Positions 44,112 through 54,801 are shown, counted from the first letter of the stretch. The stretch: 64,000 nt of DNA from Geodermatophilus sp. DSM 45219 (GCF_900104025.1 NZ_FNIQ01000005.1:491316-555315), one strand, 5' to 3'. Program-made: numbers and translations. Notes: generated by a model not told the origin, from the sequence alone.

Positions 44112-45747
44112 GCGGGGAGACCTCCGGTTCCGGTGCGGCCCCGCCGGTCGGCGGGGCGGAGGGGGTCGGGGAGCGCTCGTCGAGCGCGGCCCGCAGCCGC
44201 CCGGTCAGCTCGGCGAAGGAGGTGGCGCTGTCGCCGCCGCCCCGCGTCAGCGAGCCGACCGTGAGCACGGTACCGCCGCCGGGAGCCGGGCCGACGCGGG
44301 CGAAGAAGCGCTCCCGGCGCAGCAGGAGCAGCGCGAGCAGGCCGGCCAGCAGGGCGATCGAGGCGCCGAGCACCCACACCTGGCCGGGGTCGTGCGAGAG
44401 CTGCAGGGCGGCGAACTGGTCGACGCCGGTGAAGGTGATCGCCGTCCCGTCGGGGAGGGTGAGCGTCTCGCCGACCGCCAGGTTGGCGCTCCCGACCTGG
44501 GCGAGCCGGCCGCGCTCGATCTGGCTGGCGTCCAGGGAGTACACCGACTGCGGCAGGCCGGAGTCCAGGCCGAGGTAACCCTCGAAGGCCCGGATCGCGA
44601 CCTGCGGGTTGAGCGGCCGCGGGTCGATCGAGGTCAGGACGCCGCCCTGCATGAGCCCGGTGGGCGCGAAGAAGCCCTCGATGGCCAGCTGGTCCTCCAC
44701 GCCCGCGCCGAGGTCGGGCAGCTTCAGCGCGCCCTCGCTGGACATCGTCGCCTGCTCGGTCGGCAGGAACGGCGCGGAGACGTCGGTGAACGCCGTCCCG
44801 TCGGGCAGGGTGACGGTGAACCGCGGCGCGTAGCCGTGGCCGGTCACGTACACCCGGTCGCCGTCGAGGCGCAGCGGGTCGTTGACGCCGATCGTCGCCG
44901 GCGCGCCCTCCTCGTCCGGCCCGCCGTAGCGGATGTCGGCGGTGTAGGAGGCCGCGGTCAGGTCCTCCTCGTACTGCGCCTCGAAGTCGACGAGGTCGAC
45001 GCAGAGCGGGGTGAGGTCCTCGCTGTCGACCAGGGCGCCGGAGGAATGGGTGTCGTACTGCTGGAAGGCGTTGCAGAAGCCCCGGCCCTCGGTGACCAGG
45101 ATGCTGCCCTCGTAGCCCCACAGCTTGCCGCCGGCCAGACCGAGCAGCAGCGCCACCAGCGACAGGTGGAACAGCAGGTTGCCGGTCTCCTTCCAGGAGC
45201 CCTTCTCCGCCGACAGCTCCGGCCCGGCCACCCCGTCACGACGGACGACGCGGAAGCGGCGCACCCGCAGCTCCTCCTCGACGACGTCGAGGGCGGCCGG
45301 GCCGGGCAGCGGGGTGGCGAGCTCGCCGGAGTCCGGCAACCGCGGCAGCCGGCGCGGCGCGGGCGGCGGGGCGGCCCGGAGTGCCCGGACGTGCTCGGCC
45401 AGCCGCGGCACGACGCAGCCGATGAGCGAGACGAACAGCAGCAGGTACACCGCGGCGAACCACGGCGAGCTGAACACGTCGAAGGCGTAGAGCCGGTCGA
45501 GCACCGGCGCCAGCGTCGCGTGGTCGGCGAAGTACTGCCGGACGGCGTTCTGGTTCAGCGAGCGCTGCGGCAGCAGCGACCCGGGGATCGCGGCCAGCGC
45601 CAGCAGGAACAGCAGGACGATCGCCGTCCGCATCGCGGTCAGCCGGCGCCACCAGCGCAGCCACTGGCCCCACGCGCGGGCGCCGAGGGAGGGCCGGGCG
45701 GGCGGGGGCGGGACCGCGGCCGGCCGCGGCGGGGCGACCGTGCTCAC
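44101..45747 (-). CDS. resB: Cytochrome c biogenesis protein ResB
   Basis: A 548-residue ResB/Ccs1 protein. It opens with MRTAIVLLFLLALAAIPGSLLPQRSLNQNAV, has FSSPWFAAVYLLLFVSLIGC, and GNLLFHLSLVALLLGL in the third helix, followed by a large extracytoplasmic domain and a last helix near residue 475. GTG 45747 has GAGGAGG from the junction repeat; the in-frame stretch to 45873 runs through the repeat and is not likely coding. It forms the haem channel with CcsB. Confidence 0.93.
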   Translation of the reverse strand: MSTVAPPRPAAVPPPPARPSLGARAWGQWLRWWRRLTAMRTAIVLLFLLALAAIPGSLLPQRSLNQNAVRQYFADHATLAPVLDRLYAFDVFSSPWFAAVYLLLFVSLIGCVVPRLAEHVRALRAAPPPAPRRLPRLPDSGELATPLPGPAALDVVEEELRVRRFRVVRRDGVAGPELSAEKGSWKETGNLLFHLSLVALLLGLAGGKLWGYEGSILVTEGRGFCNAFQQYDTHSSGALVDSEDLTPLCVDLVDFEAQYEEDLTAASYTADIRYGGPDEEGAPATIGVNDPLRLDGDRVYVTGHGYAPRFTVTLPDGTAFTDVSAPFLPTEQATMSSEGALKLPDLGAGVEDQLAIEGFFAPTGLMQGGVLTSIDPRPLNPQVAIRAFEGYLGLDSGLPQSVYSLDASQIERGRLAQVGSANLAVGETLTLPDGTAITFTGVDQFAALQLSHDPGQVWVLGASIALLAGLLALLLLRRERFFARVGPAPGGGTVLTVGSLTRGGGDSATSFAELTGRLRAALDERSPTPSAPPTGGAAPEPEVSPRDR

Positions 45748-45751
45748 CGCA

Positions 45752-45902
45752 CCTCCTCGCTGGCGCTCGTCGCTGCGGTGAGCAGTGCTGCCGTGCTGAT
45801 CGGTGACCCCGCGAGCTCGGTCACCCCGCTCCCTCGCTGGCGCTCGTCCGCGTCGTGCCCGGCGGTGCTCCACCCACGCTGTGACCTCGCGAGCTCGGTC
45901 AC
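45752..45902 (-). repeat. Tandem double junction repeat between ccdA and resB
   Basis: Two copies in a row. The first begins at the ccdA stop (GTGACCGAGCTCGCGAGG on the minus strand) and ends GAGCGCCAGCGAGG at about 45832. The second begins again with GTGACCGAGCTCGCGGGG and ends GAGCGCCAGCGAGGAGG at 45752, giving the resB ribosome site. Each copy is about 72-77 bp. Confidence 0.8.
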
Positions 45903-46711
45903 AGGGACGTCTCCGCGAAGCCGTTGGCGGCCAGCCAGCCCTGCAGCCAGCGCATCATCTCGGTCCACGCGCCGGTGACCAGCAGCAGCCCGACGACGAC
46001 GAGCACGGCTCCGCCGAAGCGGGTGACCGCCTGCGCGTGCCGGCGCAGGAAGGAGGTGGCGCCCATCGCCCAGCGGGCGCCGAGGGCGACCAGGACGAAC
46101 GGCACGCCCAGGCCGACGCAGTAGGCCACCGACAGCAGCGCGCCCCGGCCGGCGGTCGCCTCCACGTATGCCAGCGAGTAGACCGCGGCCAGCGTGGGGC
46201 CCAGGCACGGCGTCCAGCCCAGCCCGAAGACGACGCCGAGCAGCGGGGCGCCGGCCAGCCCGGCGGCCGGTCGCGCCGACAGCCGCGCGGTGCGCTGCAG
46301 CAGCGGCAGCCGGCCGAGGAAGGCCAGGCCCACGACGACGACGACGACGCCCATGACCCGGGTGATGACGTCGTCGTACTGCAGCAGCAGCCGGCCCAGA
46401 CCGCCGAACGCCGTCCCCACGGCGACGAACACCGCGGTGAAGCCGAGCACGAACAGCACCGCACCGAGCACCATCCGGCCGCGGGGCGAGCGCTCGTCGA
46501 GCCGGACCGCGGTCGCCGTGCTCCCACCGGACGTGGCGGTGACGGCCGTCTGCGCCCCGGTGCCGACCAGCCCGGTGACGTAGGACAGGTAGCCCGGCAC
46601 CAGCGGGAGGACGCAGGGCGAGGCGAAGCTGACCAGGCCCACCAGCGCGGCGACGGCGGCGGCCACGAGCAGCGGGCCGTCGGTGACCAGGCCGCTGAAG
46701 GTGTCCCCCAT
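45899..46711 (-). CDS. ccdA: Cytochrome c biogenesis protein CcdA
   Basis: A 270-residue thiol-disulfide membrane carrier with SFASPCVLPLVPGYLSYVTG (first redox Cys) and GLGWTPCLGPTL (second redox Cys). Six helices. It transfers reducing power to the extracytoplasmic thioredoxin encoded upstream. ATG 46711 overlaps the TlpA stop by ATGA. Its own TGA lies in the junction repeat. Confidence 0.94.
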   Translation of the reverse strand: MGDTFSGLVTDGPLLVAAAVAALVGLVSFASPCVLPLVPGYLSYVTGLVGTGAQTAVTATSGGSTATAVRLDERSPRGRMVLGAVLFVLGFTAVFVAVGTAFGGLGRLLLQYDDVITRVMGVVVVVVGLAFLGRLPLLQRTARLSARPAAGLAGAPLLGVVFGLGWTPCLGPTLAAVYSLAYVEATAGRGALLSVAYCVGLGVPFVLVALGARWAMGATSFLRRHAQAVTRFGGAVLVVVGLLLVTGAWTEMMRWLQGWLAANGFAETSL

Positions 46712-47286
46712 CAGCCCTCCTCGGCCAGCAGCAGGTCCAGCACCGCGCGCAGGTCGTCCTGGGCGACGGCACCGGTGTAGACGGCGGCGACCCGGCCCTG
46801 CGCGTCGAGCACGATGGTGGACGGGATCGCGTTGGCCGGGTAGTCCCGGAACGCCAGCGCCACCTCGCCGCGCGGGTCGTACAGCGAGGGGAACTCGATG
46901 CCGAAGCTGTCCTCGAAGGCGCGGGCGAGCTGGTCGGTGTCCTTGACGTTGACGCCGAGGAACCGCACGCCCTGGTCGCGCACGTCGGCGTAGACCTCCT
47001 GGAACTCCGGCGACTCCACCCGGCAGGGGGCGCACCAGGACCCCCAGAAGTTGAGCACCGCGACCTCGCCGTCGAGCTCGGTGGAGCGGAACCGCTCGCC
47101 GTCGAGCAGCTCGCCGCCGAACTCCGGCGCCGCGGCGCGCTCCTCGGGCGGGATGACCTCACCGGAGGGGGTGCCCTGGACGAAGCGGAACTCCCCGCCG
47201 TTGTTGACGTCGACCGCGCCGTCGCCGGTGGAGCAGCCGGTGAGCAGCAGGGCGCCCACGAGCGCCCCGAGCAGACCCCGCCTCAT
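46711..47286 (-). CDS. TlpA/ResA-like thioredoxin lipoprotein
   Basis: A 191-residue lipoprotein with lipobox LLTGC (Cys 18) and the active site WCAPC at 84-88 in FWGSWCAPCRVESPEF. The cis-Pro loop is in NAIPSTIVLD. It keeps cytochrome c haem-binding cysteines reduced, receiving electrons from CcdA. Overlaps both the phosphatase gene and ccdA by 4 nt. Confidence 0.93.
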   Translation of the reverse strand: MRRGLLGALVGALLLTGCSTGDGAVDVNNGGEFRFVQGTPSGEVIPPEERAAAPEFGGELLDGERFRSTELDGEVAVLNFWGSWCAPCRVESPEFQEVYADVRDQGVRFLGVNVKDTDQLARAFEDSFGIEFPSLYDPRGEVALAFRDYPANAIPSTIVLDAQGRVAAVYTGAVAQDDLRAVLDLLLAEEG

Positions 47287-47915
47287 GCGCCGGGCACCGC
47301 GTCGGGGTCGGTGGCTCCGGCGGGCTCGGCGTAGGAGATCCCGGCGACCCGGTCGCCGTCGTAGGTGACCGAGGTGACGCTGGCCAGCCCGCACTGCCGG
47401 CGGCGCGGGTCGTGGGCGTAGCGGCGTCCCTCCAGGTGCAGCCGCAGCGTCCAGATCGGCAGCTGGTGGCTGACGCACACCGCCGCCGCCCCGCGGGCGG
47501 CGTCGCGGGCGGCCTCGACCGCGGCGAGCATCCGGACGGCGATCTCGACGTAGGGCTCGCCCCAGGAGGGCCGGAACGGGTTGCGCAGCTTCCACCAGTG
47601 CTGGGGGGAGCGCAGCGCGCCGTCCCCGACGCCGACCTTCAGCCCCTCGAACGCGTTGCCGGCCTCGATCAGCCGGTCGTCGGTCTCCACCGGCAGGTCG
47701 AGCTTGCCGGCGATCGGCGCCGCGGTCTGCCGCGCGCGCTCCAGCGGGCTGGAGACCACGTGCGTCACGCCCTTGTCGGACAACCACTCCGCAGCGGCCA
47801 GGGCCATCGCCTCGCCGGTCTCCGACAGCCGGTAGCCCGGCAGCCGGCCGTAGAGCACCTGCTCGGGGTTGAACACCTCGCCGTGGCGCAGCAGGTGGAC
47901 GGTGGTCTCGGCCAT
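47283..47915 (-). CDS. Histidine phosphatase family protein
   Basis: A 210-residue enzyme with the phosphohistidine motif LLRHGEVFNP and the second His in CVSHQLPIW. It is the phosphoglycerate-mutase-like branch; the substrate is unknown. ATG 47915 overlaps the hemL stop by ATGA. The equivalent gene (Rv0525) lies between hemL and the thioredoxin gene in M. tuberculosis. Confidence 0.9.
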   Translation of the reverse strand: MAETTVHLLRHGEVFNPEQVLYGRLPGYRLSETGEAMALAAAEWLSDKGVTHVVSSPLERARQTAAPIAGKLDLPVETDDRLIEAGNAFEGLKVGVGDGALRSPQHWWKLRNPFRPSWGEPYVEIAVRMLAAVEAARDAARGAAAVCVSHQLPIWTLRLHLEGRRYAHDPRRRQCGLASVTSVTYDGDRVAGISYAEPAGATDPDAVPGA

Positions 47916-49300
47916 CAGCTGCTCATCCCGGTGCTCGCGTCGGCCGGCTCCTCGGCCGGCGGGGCGGACGACGGATCGACCGCAGCGGCGGCGCGGGCGG
48001 CCGCCGGCAGCGCCTCGAGGACCCGCTCGACGGCGGCGTCGTCGAGGGCGGCGTTGACGAACCACGCCTCGAACGCCGACGGGGGCAGGTAGACCCCGCG
48101 GGCGAGCATCGCGTGGAAGAAGGCGCTGTAGCGGGCGGCGTCCTGGGAGCGCGCGTCGTCGTAGTCGCGCACCTGGCGCTCGTCGGGGACGAAGAAGACG
48201 GAGAACATCGAGCCGGCCTGCTGCACCCGGTGCGGGACACCGGCGGCGAACAGCGCGGCGCTGGCCGCTCCGCGCAGGGTGGCGGCCACCTCGTCGCAGC
48301 GGGCGTACACCTCGTCGGTGCAGTGCCGCAGCGTCGTGAGGCCCGCGGCCACGGCCACCGGGTTCCCCGACAGCGTGCCGGCCTGGTAGACCGGCCCGGC
48401 CGGCGCCAGGTGGTCCATGAGGTCCGCGCGACCGCCGAAGGCCGCGGCCGGCATCCCGCCGCCCATGACCTTGCCGAAGGTCATCAGGTCGGCGTCCACC
48501 GGGTCCAGGCCGTACCAGCCGGAGCGGGAGACGCGGAAGCCGGTCATGACCTCGTCGACGATGAGCAGCGCGCCGTGCGCGGCCGTGACCCGCCGCAGCG
48601 CCTCGTTGAAGCCGTCGAGCGGCGGGACGACGCCCATGTTGCCGACCGCGGCCTCGGTGATGACCGCGGCGATCTCGCTGCCCCGCTCGGCGAAGGCGGC
48701 CTCCACGGCGGCGGCGTCGTTGTAGGGCAGCACGATGGTGTCGGCCGCGGCGCCGCTGGTGACGCCCGGGGTGTCGGGCAGGCCCAGGGTGGCGACGCCG
48801 GACCCGGCCGAGGCCAGCAGCGCGTCGACGTGGCCGTGGTAGCAGCCGGCGAACTTCACGACGAGGCGCCGGCCGGTGACGCCGCGGGCCAGCCGCACCG
48901 CGGACAGCACGGCCTCGGTGCCGGAGTTGACCAGCCGGACCTTCTGCACGGGGGGCACCCGGGCGACGATCTCGTCGGCCAGCTCGACCTCGGCCTCGGT
49001 GGGCGCCCCGAAGGTCAGCCCGCGGCGGGCGGCGGCGGTGACGGCCTCGACGACGGCCGGGTGGGCGTGGCCCAGGATCAGCGGTCCCCACGAGGCGACC
49101 AGGTCGACGTAGCGGCGGCCGTCGGCGTCGGTGAGGTACGCGCCCTGGCCCTGCGCCATGAAGCGCGGGGTGCCACCGACGGCGCCGAAGGCCCGCACGG
49201 GGCTGTTCACGCCGCCGGGGGTGACCCGCTGCGCCCGATCGAACAGGTCGGCCGACGTGGGGGCCTCGTAGGCGTACGGAAGGCTGTCCAGCGAGGTCAC
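47915..49300 (-). CDS. hemL: Glutamate-1-semialdehyde 2,1-aminomutase
   Basis: A 461-residue PLP enzyme. [42 protein letters not shown] and the PLP lysine in [13 protein letters not shown] are all present. It makes 5-aminolevulinate from the product of HemA. GTG 49300 overlaps the upstream small membrane gene by GTGA. The C-terminal 30 residues are an extension. Confidence 0.96.
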   Translation of the reverse strand: MTSLDSLPYAYEAPTSADLFDRAQRVTPGGVNSPVRAFGAVGGTPRFMAQGQGAYLTDADGRRYVDLVASWGPLILGHAHPAVVEAVTAAARRGLTFGAPTEAEVELADEIVARVPPVQKVRLVNSGTEAVLSAVRLARGVTGRRLVVKFAGCYHGHVDALLASAGSGVATLGLPDTPGVTSGAAADTIVLPYNDAAAVEAAFAERGSEIAAVITEAAVGNMGVVPPLDGFNEALRRVTAAHGALLIVDEVMTGFRVSRSGWYGLDPVDADLMTFGKVMGGGMPAAAFGGRADLMDHLAPAGPVYQAGTLSGNPVAVAAGLTTLRHCTDEVYARCDEVAATLRGAASAALFAAGVPHRVQQAGSMFSVFFVPDERQVRDYDDARSQDAARYSAFFHAMLARGVYLPPSAFEAWFVNAALDDAAVERVLEALPAAARAAAAVDPSSAPPAEEPADASTGMSS

Positions 49301-49797
49301 GAGCCCAGTGTCCCCTTCCTCCCCGACAGACCGCCGGGGACGTCCGCCACAGCGGCGAGGAGTGCCCGGGACAGCGCTGCCGGGTCGCGGGTGGGCACCA
49401 GCACGGTGCGCCCGTCGGTGGTCCGCAGCGGCAGCCCGGCCCGCCCGCGGGGCAGCGACCAGCCGCCGCCGAGGACCGGGGCGCCGGCGTCCACCCCCGC
49501 CGTCCCGGCGCCGACCGCGCGCAGGTGGGCGGCGTCGACGTCGGTCAGCGGCACCCGCTCGGGGCCGACGGACAGCACCGGGTCGGCGGCGTCGGCGTCG
49601 ACCCGCACCGTCCAGGCGCGGCGGGCCGACACCACGCCGGCCGCCACGATCCCGAGGACGGCGAGCACCGCCAGCACCCGGAGCAGCGGCGGCACGTCCG
49701 GGCCCGGCAGCGCCAGGTCCAGGACGGCGAGGAGCCCGAGGACCCCGGCGACCAGCCACAGCGGCCGCCAGGAGCCCCCGGGCTCGACGTACGTCAT
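49297..49797 (-). CDS. Conserved membrane protein between hemB and hemL
   Basis: A 166-residue protein with two N-terminal helices (about 10-30 and 38-57) then a soluble domain containing [26 protein letters not shown], a PH/DUF3093-like layout. It corresponds by position to Rv0513 of M. tuberculosis. ATG 49797 overlaps the hemB stop and its own stop overlaps hemL. Role unknown, but the tight packing suggests co-expression with haem enzymes. Confidence 0.75.
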   Translation of the reverse strand: MTYVEPGGSWRPLWLVAGVLGLLAVLDLALPGPDVPPLLRVLAVLAVLGIVAAGVVSARRAWTVRVDADAADPVLSVGPERVPLTDVDAAHLRAVGAGTAGVDAGAPVLGGGWSLPRGRAGLPLRTTDGRTVLVPTRDPAALSRALLAAVADVPGGLSGRKGTLGS

Positions 49798-50771
49798 CGC
49801 AGCCAGCGGGCCGCTTCCACCGCCCAGTAGGTGAGCACGGTGCCCGCGCCCGCCCGGCGGATGGCGGTGAGCGTCTCCAGGATCGCGCGCTGCCGGTCGA
49901 CCCAGCCGTTCGCGGCCGCGGCCTCGAGCATCGCGTACTCGCCGCTGACCTGGTACGCGCTGACCGGGACGTCGACGGCGTCGGCGACCCGGGCGACGAT
50001 GTCCAGGTAGGGCAGCGCCGGCTTGACCATGACCGCGTCGGCGCCCTCGGCGAGGTCCTGGGCCACCTCGCGCAGCGCCTCGTCGGCGTTGGGCGGGTCC
50101 ATCTGGTACGTCGAGCGGTCGCCGAACCGCGGTGCGCCCTCGGCCGCCTCGCGGAAGGGCCCGTAGAAGCCCGAGGCGTACTTCGCGGCGTAGGCCAGGA
50201 TCGGCGTCTCGGTGTGCGCGGCCCCGTCGAGGGCCTGCCGGATCGCCGCGACCTGGCCGTCCATCATCCCGCTGGGGGCGATGACGTGCGCCCCGGCCTG
50301 GGCCTGGGCGATCGCCACGGCGGCGTACCGGTCCAGCGTCGGGTCGTTGTCGACGACGCCGGCCGGGGTGACCAGCCCGCAGTGCCCGTGGTCGGTGTAC
50401 TCGCACAGGCACAGGTCGGCCATCAGCACCAGCTCGTCGCCGAGGTCGGCGCGCAGCTGCTGCAGGGCGACGTTGACCACGCCGTCGGCGGCGTCGGCCT
50501 GCGACCCCACCGGGTCCTTCTCCGACGGGATGCCGAAGAGGACCAGCCCGCCGATGCCGGCCTCGGCCGCCTCGTGCGCGGCCTTGCGCAGCGAGTCCTG
50601 CGTGTGCTGGACGACGCCGGGCATCGAGCCGATCGGCACCGGCTCGTCGATGCCCTGCTTGACGAACACCGGCAGCACCAGGTCGGCCGGGGCCACCCGC
50701 GTCTGCGCGGTGAGCCGCCGCAGCGCGGGCGTCGACCGCAGCCGACGCCCGCGCGCGAAGCCGGAACTCAC
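49794..50771 (-). CDS. hemB: Delta-aminolevulinic acid dehydratase (porphobilinogen synthase)
   Basis: A 325-residue enzyme. [14 protein letters not shown] is the zinc-binding cysteine cluster, [17 protein letters not shown] and [10 protein letters not shown] contain the two active-site lysines. It condenses two aminolevulinate molecules. GTG 50771 overlaps the hemD stop by GTGA. Confidence 0.96.
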   Translation of the reverse strand: MSSGFARGRRLRSTPALRRLTAQTRVAPADLVLPVFVKQGIDEPVPIGSMPGVVQHTQDSLRKAAHEAAEAGIGGLVLFGIPSEKDPVGSQADAADGVVNVALQQLRADLGDELVLMADLCLCEYTDHGHCGLVTPAGVVDNDPTLDRYAAVAIAQAQAGAHVIAPSGMMDGQVAAIRQALDGAAHTETPILAYAAKYASGFYGPFREAAEGAPRFGDRSTYQMDPPNADEALREVAQDLAEGADAVMVKPALPYLDIVARVADAVDVPVSAYQVSGEYAMLEAAAANGWVDRQRAILETLTAIRRAGAGTVLTYWAVEAARWLR

Positions 50772-52306
50772 TGGGAGCCCCCGTCCTCCGCCTCACGCAG
50801 GGACAGCGCGTACGCGGCCAGCGCGTCGACCAGCGGGCCGACCGCGGCGGTCTCGGGCTGGACGTCGACCCGCAGGCCGAACTCCTGCGCCGTGGCCGCG
50901 GTCTGCGGGCCGATCACCGCGACGACGGTCTTCGCGTGCGGCTTGCCGGCGATGCCGACCAGGTTGCGCACGGTGCTCGACGAGGTGAAGCACACCGCGT
51001 CGAAGCCGCCGCCCTTGATCGCCTCGCGCACGGGGGCGGGCGGCGGGGCGGCCCGGACGGTGCGGTAGGCGGTGACGTCGTCGATCTCCCAGCCCCGCTC
51101 CTTGAGGCCCGCGGCGAGGGTCTCGGTGGCGATGTCGGCGCGGGGCAGCAGCACCCGGTCGATCGGGTCCAGCACGTCGTCGTACTCGGGGAAGTCGGCC
51201 AGCAGGCCCTCGCTGGACTGCTGCCCGGTGGGCACCAGCTCGGGCACGATCCCGAAGGCGCGGACGGCGTCGGCGGTGGACTCCCCGACGCAGGCGACCT
51301 TGACCCCGGCGAACGCGCGGGCGTCCAGGCCGAGCTCGACGAACTTCTCCCGGACGGCCTTCACCGCGTTGACCGAGGTGAAGACGATCCAGCCGTAGCG
51401 CCCGGTGACCAGGCCCTTGACGGCGCGGTCCATCTGCGCGGGGCTGCGCGGCGGCTCGACGGCGATGGTCGGCACCTCGACCGGGACGGCGCCGTAGGCG
51501 CGCAGCCGGTCGCTCATCTCGCCGGCCTGGTCCTTGGTGCGCGGCACCAGCACCCGCCAGCCGAACAGCGGCCGGCTCTCCCACCAGGAGAGCTTGGCGC
51601 GCTTGTCGACGGCCGAGCCGACGGTGGCCACGACCGGACCGGTGAACGGGTCCAGCCCGGCGGTCTTCTCCGCGACCGCGGCGAGCTTGGCGACGACGCT
51701 GCGCTGCCCGGTGCCCGAGCCGCCGGTGGTGACCACGACCGGGGTCGAGCCGGGCAGGCCGCCCTCGACGAGCCGGGCGGCGGCGTCGGGCAGGTCCTCG
51801 GCGTTGCCCTGCAGCACCAGCGGCGCGTCCAGGCTCTTCGCCGCGGCGGCCAGCGCCGGGAGGCCGGCATCGCCGCCGCGCAGGTCCGCCGACAGCGAGG
51901 TGCCGCCGAGGGCGACACCGGCGAACGCCGGCACGGCGGTCGCCGGGGCGACACCGGGGACGACGTCGAAGCCGACCGAGGTGCGGCCGACGGCCAGCAC
52001 CTCCTTGACCACGCCGTCGGAGGTGAACGGGTCGCCGGCCACCAGCCGGACGACGGTGCCGCCGGCCTTGGCGGCGGCCACGGCCACCTTGGCGACCTCG
52101 GCCGGCTCACCGGTCGCGGGGGTCAGCTCGAGCTCGGGCCGCTCCGCGCGGACCGCCTCGGCGATCGCCGGGGGGACGTCGGGGTCGACGAGGACGGTGT
52201 GCGCCTCGGCGAGCGCCGCGGTCGCCCGGGCGGTCAGCATCCCGGGGTCACCCGGGCCGGCGCCGACGAAGACGACCGTGCCGGCCGCGCCGTTCTTGCG
52301 CGTCAT
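50768..52306 (-). CDS. hemD: Uroporphyrinogen-III methyltransferase/synthase fusion (CobA-HemD)
   Basis: A 512-residue bifunctional protein. The N-terminal SAM methyltransferase half (about 1-235) has FVGAGPGDPGMLT and VRLVAGDPFTSDGV; the C-terminal uroporphyrinogen-III synthase half (about 250-505) has LVPRTKDQAGEMSDRL. It closes the tetrapyrrole ring and directs it to sirohaem or cobalamin. The fusion is common in actinobacteria. The methyltransferase half lacks some conserved residues of E. coli CysG, so its activity is uncertain. Confidence 0.88.
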   Translation of the reverse strand: MTRKNGAAGTVVFVGAGPGDPGMLTARATAALAEAHTVLVDPDVPPAIAEAVRAERPELELTPATGEPAEVAKVAVAAAKAGGTVVRLVAGDPFTSDGVVKEVLAVGRTSVGFDVVPGVAPATAVPAFAGVALGGTSLSADLRGGDAGLPALAAAAKSLDAPLVLQGNAEDLPDAAARLVEGGLPGSTPVVVTTGGSGTGQRSVVAKLAAVAEKTAGLDPFTGPVVATVGSAVDKRAKLSWWESRPLFGWRVLVPRTKDQAGEMSDRLRAYGAVPVEVPTIAVEPPRSPAQMDRAVKGLVTGRYGWIVFTSVNAVKAVREKFVELGLDARAFAGVKVACVGESTADAVRAFGIVPELVPTGQQSSEGLLADFPEYDDVLDPIDRVLLPRADIATETLAAGLKERGWEIDDVTAYRTVRAAPPPAPVREAIKGGGFDAVCFTSSSTVRNLVGIAGKPHAKTVVAVIGPQTAATAQEFGLRVDVQPETAAVGPLVDALAAYALSLREAEDGGSQ

Positions 52307-52411
52307 GTCCTGCTCCTGGTTCTGGCCCCGGAGGGCTCGTGTGTGCGGGGGTACGGGGGGCCGGGGTCTGCTGTCCGGCCGGGGGTGGCGGTGCGCGTCA
52401 CCGTGTCGATG

Positions 52412-52433
52412 GGCGACCGCGCGAGCGCGGTCA
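52412..52433 (-). repeat. Half junction repeat at the hemC stop
   Basis: Minus strand GTGACCGCGCTCGCGCGGTC: the left end of the junction repeat with C/G variants that improve its self-complementarity. Its TGA is the hemC stop. No Shine-Dalgarno end follows; the 125-bp gap to hemD is otherwise without features, with AGGAG just before the hemD ATG. Confidence 0.65.
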
Positions 52434-53366
52434 CCGGGAGGCCGCCATCAGCTCGGCCGCCCCCCGGTCGAGGAGTTCCGCGGCGAGCTCGCGGCCCAGC
52501 CGCTCGGCCTCGGCGGGCGGTCCGGTCGTCGACCCGCGGACGCCGTCGCTGCCGTCGAGCGCCGTGACCGAGGCGCGGAGGAACAGCTCGGGGCCGTCCT
52601 CGCCCTCGGCCAGCTCGGCGTAGGCGGCGACCGGCGCGCTGCAGCCGGCCTCCAGCGCCGCCAGCGTCGTCCGCTCGGCGACCACGCAGGCACGGGTGCC
52701 GACGTCGTCGAGGGCGGCGAGCAGCTGCCGGGTGCGGTCGTCGTCGGCGCGGCACTCGACGGCCAGCGCGCCCTGCGCCGGCGCCGGGAGCACCTGCAGG
52801 GGGTCGAGGGTCTCGGTCACCGCGCCGAGCCGGCCCAGCCGGGACAGCCCGGCGCGGGCCAGCACGACGGCGTCCAGGTCACCCGGCACCACCCGCGCCA
52901 TGCGGGTGTCGACGTTGCCGCGGATCGGCACGACGTCCAGGCCGAGGCCGAGCGCGCGCAGCTGGGCGACCCGGCGCGGGGCGCCGGTGCCCACCTTCGA
53001 GCCGGCCGGCAGCTCGCCGAGGGTGAGGCCGTCGCGGGCGACCAGCGCGTCGCGCGGGTCCTCCCGCGGCGGGACGGCGGCGATGGTCAGCCCCGGCTCG
53101 GGCAGCGTGGGCAGGTCCTTGTAGCTGTGGACGGCGACGTCGACGGTGCCCTCGAGCAGCGCCTGGCGGATCGCCGTCACGAAGACACCGGTGCCGCCGA
53201 GCTGCGCGATCGCCGCCGACGAGCGGTCGCCCTCGGTGCTGATGGGCACCAGCTGGACCGGCACGCCGCTGGTCGCGGTGATGGCGTCGGCCACCGCCTG
53301 CGACTGGGTGGTCGCCAGCTGGCTGGCGCGGGTGCCCAGCCGCAACGTGGCGGTGCTGACGGTCAC
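52431..53366 (-). CDS. hemC: Hydroxymethylbilane synthase (porphobilinogen deaminase)
   Basis: A 311-residue enzyme with [24 protein letters not shown], and the dipyrromethane cofactor Cys in [12 protein letters not shown]. It polymerises four porphobilinogens. GTG 53366 has GAGGAGGGG from the junction repeat. Confidence 0.96.
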   Translation of the reverse strand: MTVSTATLRLGTRASQLATTQSQAVADAITATSGVPVQLVPISTEGDRSSAAIAQLGGTGVFVTAIRQALLEGTVDVAVHSYKDLPTLPEPGLTIAAVPPREDPRDALVARDGLTLGELPAGSKVGTGAPRRVAQLRALGLGLDVVPIRGNVDTRMARVVPGDLDAVVLARAGLSRLGRLGAVTETLDPLQVLPAPAQGALAVECRADDDRTRQLLAALDDVGTRACVVAERTTLAALEAGCSAPVAAYAELAEGEDGPELFLRASVTALDGSDGVRGSTTGPPAEAERLGRELAAELLDRGAAELMAASR

Positions 53367-53370
53367 GGCC

Positions 53371-53443
53371 CCTCCTCGCCGGCGCTCGCCGGTGCCGCGA
53401 CCGCCGGTGCCGCGCCCATGCGTGACCTCGCGAGCTCGGTCAC
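53371..53443 (-). repeat. Junction repeat between hemA and hemC
   Basis: On the minus strand GTGACCGAGCTCGCGAGGTC starts at the hemA stop and GAGCGCCGGCGAGGAGG ends next to hemC GTG. The left 22 bp have complementary ends (GTGACC and GGTCAC). The gap between hemA and hemC is 73 bp, entirely filled. Confidence 0.85.
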
Positions 53444-54801
53444 GTCGTCCCCCCGGGGCGCAGCTCGTCGGGATCGACGGTGACGGCCTCGGCCAGGTTG
53501 GTCCGGGCGGGCAGCACCTCGGCGTCGATGCCCAGGCCGAACAGCGCGCGCAGCGCGTCGGCGTAGTCGACCCCGCCCGGGGCGCTGGCCAGCTCCTTGA
53601 CCCGCACGGTCGGCTCGTGCAGCAGCTTGTCGACGACGCGGCGGACGGTGCGCGCCACCTCGGCGCGGGCGCGGGCGTCCAGGTCGGGCACGCGCGTGGA
53701 CAGCCGCAGCAGCTCGGCGTCGACCACCTCGGCGGCCTGGCTGCGCAGCGCGGACACCGTCGGCGCGACGGCGGCGGCCTGCCGCTCGGCGCGCAGCAGC
53801 GCGGTCTCGGCCTCGATGAGGGCGTGCGCCGCGGCGACGTCGTCGGCCGCCACCGGGCTCGCGGACGCGTGCCCGTCGGCCCCGCGCTCGCCCTGCAGCA
53901 GCGCCAGGTCGACCACGTGGACGCCGGGCAGCGCCGCGACCGCCGGGTCGACGTCGCGGGGCAGGGCCAGGTCGATGACGACCAGCGGCCGGCCGGGGCG
54001 GGCGGCCATCGCCGCGGCGACGACGTCGGTGGTCACGACGAGCCCGCGCGCGCCGGTGCAGGTGACCAGCACGTCGGCGGCGGCCACCGCGGCGGGCAGG
54101 TCGGCGAGCTCGGCGGCCCGGCCCTCGACGGAGGCAGCCAGCCGCTCGGCGTGCGCGGCGGTGCGGCTGCTGACGGTGACGGCGGCGCCGCGACGGGCCA
54201 GCGTGGTCGCGGCGAGCGCCCCCATGGACCCGGCGCCGACGACCAGCACCGGCCGGCCCGCCAGCGAGCCGATCCGCTCCTCGGCGCGGTCGAGGGACAC
54301 CGACACGAGCGAGGCGCCGGCCTTGTCGATGCCGGTCTCGGAGTGCACCCGCTTGCCGACCCGCAGGGCCCGCTGGGCGACCGGGTGCATCGCCCGGCCG
54401 ACGGCGCCCTGCTCGCGGGCCAGCGCGTAGGCGTTGCGCAGCTGCCCGAGGACCTGGGTCTCGCCGACCACCATGGAGTCCAGGCCGGCGGCGACGGTGA
54501 ACAGGTGCGCGACTGCCTGGTCCTCGTAGTGCACCGTGACGTACGGGGAGAGCTCCTCCACCGTGGCGCCGGCCTGGCGGGCCAGCACGCGGCTGACCTC
54601 GGTGACGCCGCCGTGGAAGCGGTCGACCTCGGCGAAGACCTCGACCCGGTTGCAGGTCGCCAGCACGATCGCCTCGCTGACGTGGTCGCTGCCGACCAGC
54701 TCGTGCAGCGCCTTCACCGTGTCGTCGGCGCCCATCGCGAACTGCTCGAGCAGCGCCACCGGGGCGGTCTGGTGGCTGACGCCCACCGCCAGGAGACTCA
54801 T
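53440..54801 (-). CDS. hemA: Glutamyl-tRNA reductase
   Basis: A 453-residue enzyme. GVSHQTAP at 7-14, the catalytic Cys 50 in LATCNRVE, and the NADPH-binding [21 protein letters not shown] are clear. It makes glutamate semialdehyde for HemL. ATG 54801 overlaps the rex stop by ATGA. There is no downstream frameshift or truncation. Confidence 0.97.
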   Translation of the reverse strand: MSLLAVGVSHQTAPVALLEQFAMGADDTVKALHELVGSDHVSEAIVLATCNRVEVFAEVDRFHGGVTEVSRVLARQAGATVEELSPYVTVHYEDQAVAHLFTVAAGLDSMVVGETQVLGQLRNAYALAREQGAVGRAMHPVAQRALRVGKRVHSETGIDKAGASLVSVSLDRAEERIGSLAGRPVLVVGAGSMGALAATTLARRGAAVTVSSRTAAHAERLAASVEGRAAELADLPAAVAAADVLVTCTGARGLVVTTDVVAAAMAARPGRPLVVIDLALPRDVDPAVAALPGVHVVDLALLQGERGADGHASASPVAADDVAAAHALIEAETALLRAERQAAAVAPTVSALRSQAAEVVDAELLRLSTRVPDLDARARAEVARTVRRVVDKLLHEPTVRVKELASAPGGVDYADALRALFGLGIDAEVLPARTNLAEAVTVDPDELRPGGTT

